Shown here piece after piece: positions 4,217 to 7,165 of a stretch of DNA of 7,165 nucleotides. Below the pieces are notes generated by a model. That model ran no database searches. It saw only the letters and a program-made list of their open reading frames with translations, and was not told the origin of the DNA. The position numbers were made by a program, and so were the translations under genes. Source of the DNA: an uncultured Clostridia bacterium. Its GTDB lineage: Bacteria > Bacillota > Clostridia > Christensenellales > Borkfalkiaceae. The DNA is taken from the NCBI GenBank assembly GCA_904501795.1, contig CAJGCK010000056.1, positions 1 through 7,165 of the forward strand. The letters are read 5' to 3'. Each line of letters begins with the position of its first letter. The stretch's first letter is position 1.

Positions 4217-5149
4217 TTATTCTTCGCTAAACAACGGTGTAGAAAAATATCTCTCCGCCGTGTCGGGTAAAACTGTTACAACTGTTTTACCTTTTCCTAA
4301 AAGTTTAGCAAGTTTTTTTGCGGCGGCAACGTTCGTGCCCGAAGAAATACCGCACATAATCCCTTCTTTTCTTGCTAAATCACGTGACGTAGAAAGGGCT
4401 TCTTCATCGGAAATAATACAAACGTCTTCGTAAATATTACAGTTTAGCACGGGTGGAATTAACCCGTCGCCAATACCCATTTGGATATGTGAGCTAACCG
4501 TTCCGCCAGCTAAGATAGCGGCGTTTTCCGGCTCTACTGCCCAAATTTTAATATCGGGATATTGCGCCTTTAAAACTTCGCCGATTCCGGTAATAGTACC
4601 GCCGGTGCCTATACCGGAGCAAAATCCGTGGATAGGGCCCGCAACTTGCTCTAATATTTCTAGTCCGGTGTGGTGACGGTGCACCATTGGGTTGGCAGGA
4701 TTTTCAAACTGTTGTGGCACGAAAACTTTTTCATTTTCTTTCGACATATCAAGTGCCATTTGTAAGCACTTGTCAATACAATCGCCGATATTACCTTCGT
4801 CGTGCACCAAGATAACTTCCGCACCGTAATGGCGGACTAATTTTCTACGTTCTTCACTAACTGAGTCGGGCATGATAATAATTACTTTATAGCCTTTAAC
4901 TGCACCGACTAACGATAGGCCTATTCCTTGATTGCCACTCGTTGGCTCAACGATAATAGAGTCTTTTTTCAAAACGCCTAATTTTTCCGCTTCGGTAATC
5001 ATATTAAACGCCGTTCTCGTTTTAATAGACCCGCCAACGTTTAATCCTTCGAACTTAACCAAGATATCGGCGCTGTCTTCATCTACCATGTTATTAAGTT
5101 TAATCATGGGCGTGTGCCCGATTGCTTTTAGAATATTTTCGTAAACCAT
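4217..5149 (-). CDS. cysK: Cysteine synthase family protein (O-acetylserine sulfhydrylase, PLP-dependent)
   Basis: A fold-type II PLP enzyme, expected to make cysteine from O-acetylserine and sulfide in the cytoplasm. The 310 residues match the usual length and the gene is intact. It opens with ENILKAIGHTPMIKL, typical of the family. The Schiff-base lysine is K43 in NVGGSIKTRTAFNMI. The substrate-binding loop is EPTSGNQGIGL (residues 68-78), the PLP-phosphate loop GIGTGGTITGIG, and GISSGTNVAAA lies near the C-terminus. Two differences from classical CysK stand out: the loop has TSGNQ where CysK has TSGNT, and residue 44 is Thr where CysM-type proteins have Asp. A related beta-replacement activity therefore cannot be excluded. 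AAAGGAG lies four bases before the ATG. The leader predicted from the promoter at 5174-5202 is under 20 bases, so there is no room for a T-box or SAM riboswitch. It is convergent with the SGNH gene and divergent from the rhamnosidase-like gene. Confidence 0.9.
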   Translation of the reverse strand: MVYENILKAIGHTPMIKLNNMVDEDSADILVKFEGLNVGGSIKTRTAFNMITEAEKLGVLKKDSIIVEPTSGNQGIGLSLVGAVKGYKVIIIMPDSVSEERRKLVRHYGAEVILVHDEGNIGDCIDKCLQMALDMSKENEKVFVPQQFENPANPMVHRHHTGLEILEQVAGPIHGFCSGIGTGGTITGIGEVLKAQYPDIKIWAVEPENAAILAGGTVSSHIQMGIGDGLIPPVLNCNIYEDVCIISDEEALSTSRDLARKEGIMCGISSGTNVAAAKKLAKLLGKGKTVVTVLPDTAERYFSTPLFSEE

Positions 5150-5173
5150 AACGCTCCTTTATATATCTTATAA

Positions 5174-5202
5174 ACTTTATCACGAAAAGGTTAAAAAGTC
5201 AA
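5174..5202 (-). promoter_or_regulatory. Promoter of the cysteine synthase gene
   Basis: On the minus strand TTGACT (5202-5197) is followed after 17 bases by TAAAGT (5179-5174), with TGA directly before the -10 forming an extended -10 (TGATAAAGT). Transcription would start near 5167, giving a leader of under 20 bases that includes the AAAGGAG site. Confidence 0.6.
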
Positions 5203-5233
5203 TAGAGTTGAATATAAAAAAGCAAATAAAGGA

Positions 5234-5262
5234 TTGACTAATATTAGTTAAAAAGGTATACT
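5234..5262 (+). promoter_or_regulatory. SigmaA promoter of the rhamnosidase-like gene with an embedded palindrome
   Basis: TTGACT (5234-5239) and TATACT (5257-5262) are separated by exactly 17 bases, with a start near 5269 and the ATG at 5290. The perfect 12-bp palindrome ACTAATATTAGT (5237-5248) overlaps the -35 box and fills half the spacer, the classic place for a repressor operator. The cognate regulator is not in this window. Confidence 0.7.
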
Positions 5263-5289
5263 ATAAAAAAACGTAAGAGGGATAAATTT

Positions 5290-7165
5290 ATGGCTTATAT
5301 TTGGTGCGAAAAAGAAGAAAAATATTCTTTTGTAGAATTTATTGACACCTTTACATATATTAGCGGGAAAGCTCAACTATACGTTTCGGCAAGTTTTAAC
5401 TACGCAACGTATATAAACGGAAAATTTGTGGTTGCGGGGCAGTATGCCGATACTGTGAAAGAAAAGGTTATTGATGAAATAGACGTTACGAGCTATTTAA
5501 AAACTGGTAAAAACGAAATTAAATTAATATGTTATCATATGGGCAACGATCATTAAGTATGTTCAACCATACCCGCGGGCGTAGAATATTACGTTAAAGC
5601 GAACGGTGAAAAAATAGTCGAGTCTACTAAAAACACCGAAAGTAGAATAAGCGCAACCTACGTATCGGCGGACAATATCACACCGCAACTTGGCAAAGTT
5701 TACGAATATTTTACGGGCAAGGAAGACTGCGGGAAGAAGCAAGTTACGGTAGAAAAACCATTAAACTTTAATTACACCCTTCGCCCAATAAAGAAAACGC
5801 AATATATCCCCACTTGTCCGTTAACTTTTTTGGCGCAAGGCGCATTTAAGTGGAACGGAGGAAAACTCGCAGGCGAAAAAATGCAATACGCCTATTTATC
5901 GCCGTGTTATTTTACCGACGTAACGGGATTAGAAAGGACTGAACACGACAAAACGGATAGAGTGGTTACTTTTAAGTTGCCTGAAAATCTTTTAGACGCC
6001 GACGGTGTTTACAATCTAATAGATATAGGCAAAGAAAGTGCGGGTTACGTTGATTTTACAGTAACCGTACCTAAGGCGTGCACTATGTATATGGGTTGGG
6101 GCGAGCATTTGACCGACCTACGTATAAGAACTACTAGGGAAGAACGCAGTTTTGCATGCAAAATCAATTTACAAGCGGGTGAGAACAAATTTTCGGATCG
6201 ATTGATTAGGCTTGGTTGTAGATATATTTGTTTCTATACTGAAAGTAGTGAGATAACCTTTAATAACGTAACTTTTGTTAACGAAGTATATCCGCTTAAT
6301 AGACCAAAAAAAGATTTTGGCGATAGACTGCTTAACAGTATCTACGAAATGGGTAGAGATACTTTGCAACTATGTATGCACGCGCACTACGAAGACTGTC
6401 CGTGGAGAGAACAAGCGTTATACGGCATGGACTCGCGTAATCAAATATTGTTTGGTTACGGCGCGTTTAACGAATACGAATTTCCAAGAGCGTCTATATC
6501 GCTACTTGCTAGGAATATAGATGAAGAAGGGTTAGTTCAACTATCCGCGCCGGCTGAAATGAGCATTACTATCCCGTCGTTCACGATATACACGATAATG
6601 GAGTTTGTGGAGAACGTTCAAGCGGATTTTAACCAAAAATTCATCGACGACAACTTACCTTACGTTAGAAAGATGTTAAAGGCGTTTACGTCAAGAATAA
6701 ACGGCGGTGTAATCAACACCTTCTCAGAGCCAAGGTACTGGAACTTCCACGAGTGGAAAGCAGGGCTTGACGGCGGAGAGATTTTCCGTGATTATTGCGT
6801 TGATAGTGAGCCTGACGCATTGACTACGGCGTTAACCTATATAGCAACGCAAAAAATGATATGGTTAGAAAGCAACTACGGCGATGAAGCTGAAGCGGAA
6901 AGACTTAGCGAAATTTTGAAAACCATTACGTTTGAGCCCTTCTTTGATGAAAAGAAAAATTGTTACGCTTCATATATATCTAAAACCGGGTTTAAGGGAT
7001 ACCATATATACACGCAATCGGCTATATTATTGTCGGGCAACGTGACAGAAGAGCGCAAGAAACGTTTGGTTGAACTTTTGAAAAACCCTGGTGACTTAAC
7101 GGAAATAACGCTAGGCGCACTTCAAACGAAGTATCAAGCGCTTTGCGAGAATGGTGAGATCGACT
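5290..7165 (+). pseudogene. GH78-type alpha-L-rhamnosidase-like gene, in-frame TAA at codon 89, 3' end outside the window
   Basis: An inverting glycosidase family that removes terminal alpha-L-rhamnose. Reading starts at the ATG at 5290 (AGAGGG upstream) and stays open to the window edge (about 625 codons), except for one TAA at 5554-5556. Residues 1-88 resemble the N-terminal beta-sandwich (YVSASFNYATYINGKFV; IDEIDVTSYLKTGKNEIKL). After the stop the same frame continues with VCSTIPAGVEYYV, then ESAGYVDFTVTVPK, MGWGEHLTDLRIR and LIRLGCRYICFYTE. The (alpha/alpha)6-barrel follows with HYEDCPWREQALYGMDSRNQ. In it D369, E374 and D381 have the spacing of the acidic residues reported for Bacillus GH78 RhaB (D, +5 E, +12 D). 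WNFHEWKAGLDGGE also belongs to the barrel. The second catalytic Glu may lie beyond the window. No signal peptide is present, so the enzyme would act on imported oligosaccharides. No ribosome binding site that would restart translation is obvious after the stop; the next in-frame ATG is at 5881. Without readthrough no full enzyme is made. Confidence 0.82.

Noticed and set aside
4932..5144. Plus-strand ORFs inside the cysteine synthase gene (also 4176-4433)
   Set aside because: They are antisense to a well-supported gene; the second also overlaps the terminator.
5554..5556. Reassignment of TAA to a sense codon
   Set aside because: TAA ends the ECF, flavoprotein, SGNH and cysteine synthase genes at family-appropriate lengths, so it acts as a normal stop here.
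6169..6520. ORFs in other frames within the rhamnosidase-like region
   Set aside because: The 5290 frame carries continuous family similarity through this interval; these are shadows.
1..7165. CRISPR array, insertion sequence or transposase, rRNA, riboswitch
   Set aside because: No regularly spaced repeats, transposase motifs or rRNA sequence were seen, and the 5' leaders of the cysteine synthase and ECF genes are too short or lack conserved riboswitch elements.

Overview
The window looks like the chromosome of a low-GC Bacillota (Firmicutes), probably an anaerobic Clostridia-like or gut-type bacterium. The DNA is AT-rich and AAAGGAG-type ribosome binding sites precede most genes. Promoters are of the TTGACA/TATAAT type, terminators are U-tract hairpins, the tRNA has an encoded CCA, and there is an ECF vitamin transporter controlled by a MocR-type regulator. 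This assignment is inference from style, not from a marker gene.

Layout. Positions 1-360 hold a tRNA-Arg(CCT) gene with its terminator, a second hairpin, and several copies of a 12-bp repeat (TTTTAGGAATAA). Positions 299-1596 (minus) hold a MocR/PdxR-like regulator whose aminotransferase domain stops early and is followed by apparently decayed coding sequence. Facing away from it is an intact ECF S component (1715-2236, vitamin B6 transport is the best guess). The two share a 118-bp intergenic region with overlapping promoters and an inverted repeat. Two tandem terminators follow. Positions 2237-2595 otherwise contain a possible 37-codon small ORF and a near-consensus promoter. That promoter drives a three-gene plus-strand run: a MmcQ/YjbR-family gene broken by a frameshift, a putative iron-sulfur flavoprotein/NAD(P)H-dependent FMN reductase (TTG start), and an SGNH-type hydrolase. 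The run ends at a strong bidirectional terminator shared with a convergent cysteine synthase gene (4217-5149, minus). A divergent promoter region (5150-5289) then leads into a GH78-type alpha-L-rhamnosidase-like gene that runs off the window and carries one in-frame TAA at codon 89.

Functional picture. The regulator/ECF pair looks like PLP-vitamer sensing and uptake, and the cysteine synthase is itself a PLP enzyme. The rhamnosidase implies use of plant or bacterial rhamnose-containing glycans. The flavoprotein and SGNH hydrolase have no precise assignable role.

The most notable feature is damage: three of the seven larger protein-coding loci (regulator C-terminus, YjbR, rhamnosidase) are interrupted, each by a different kind of lesion. 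That suggests either ongoing gene decay or errors in the assembly. I do not see a convincing undescribed multi-gene system. The most interesting non-coding signals are the 12-bp repeats around the tRNA and the operator-like inverted repeat between the regulator and the ECF gene.
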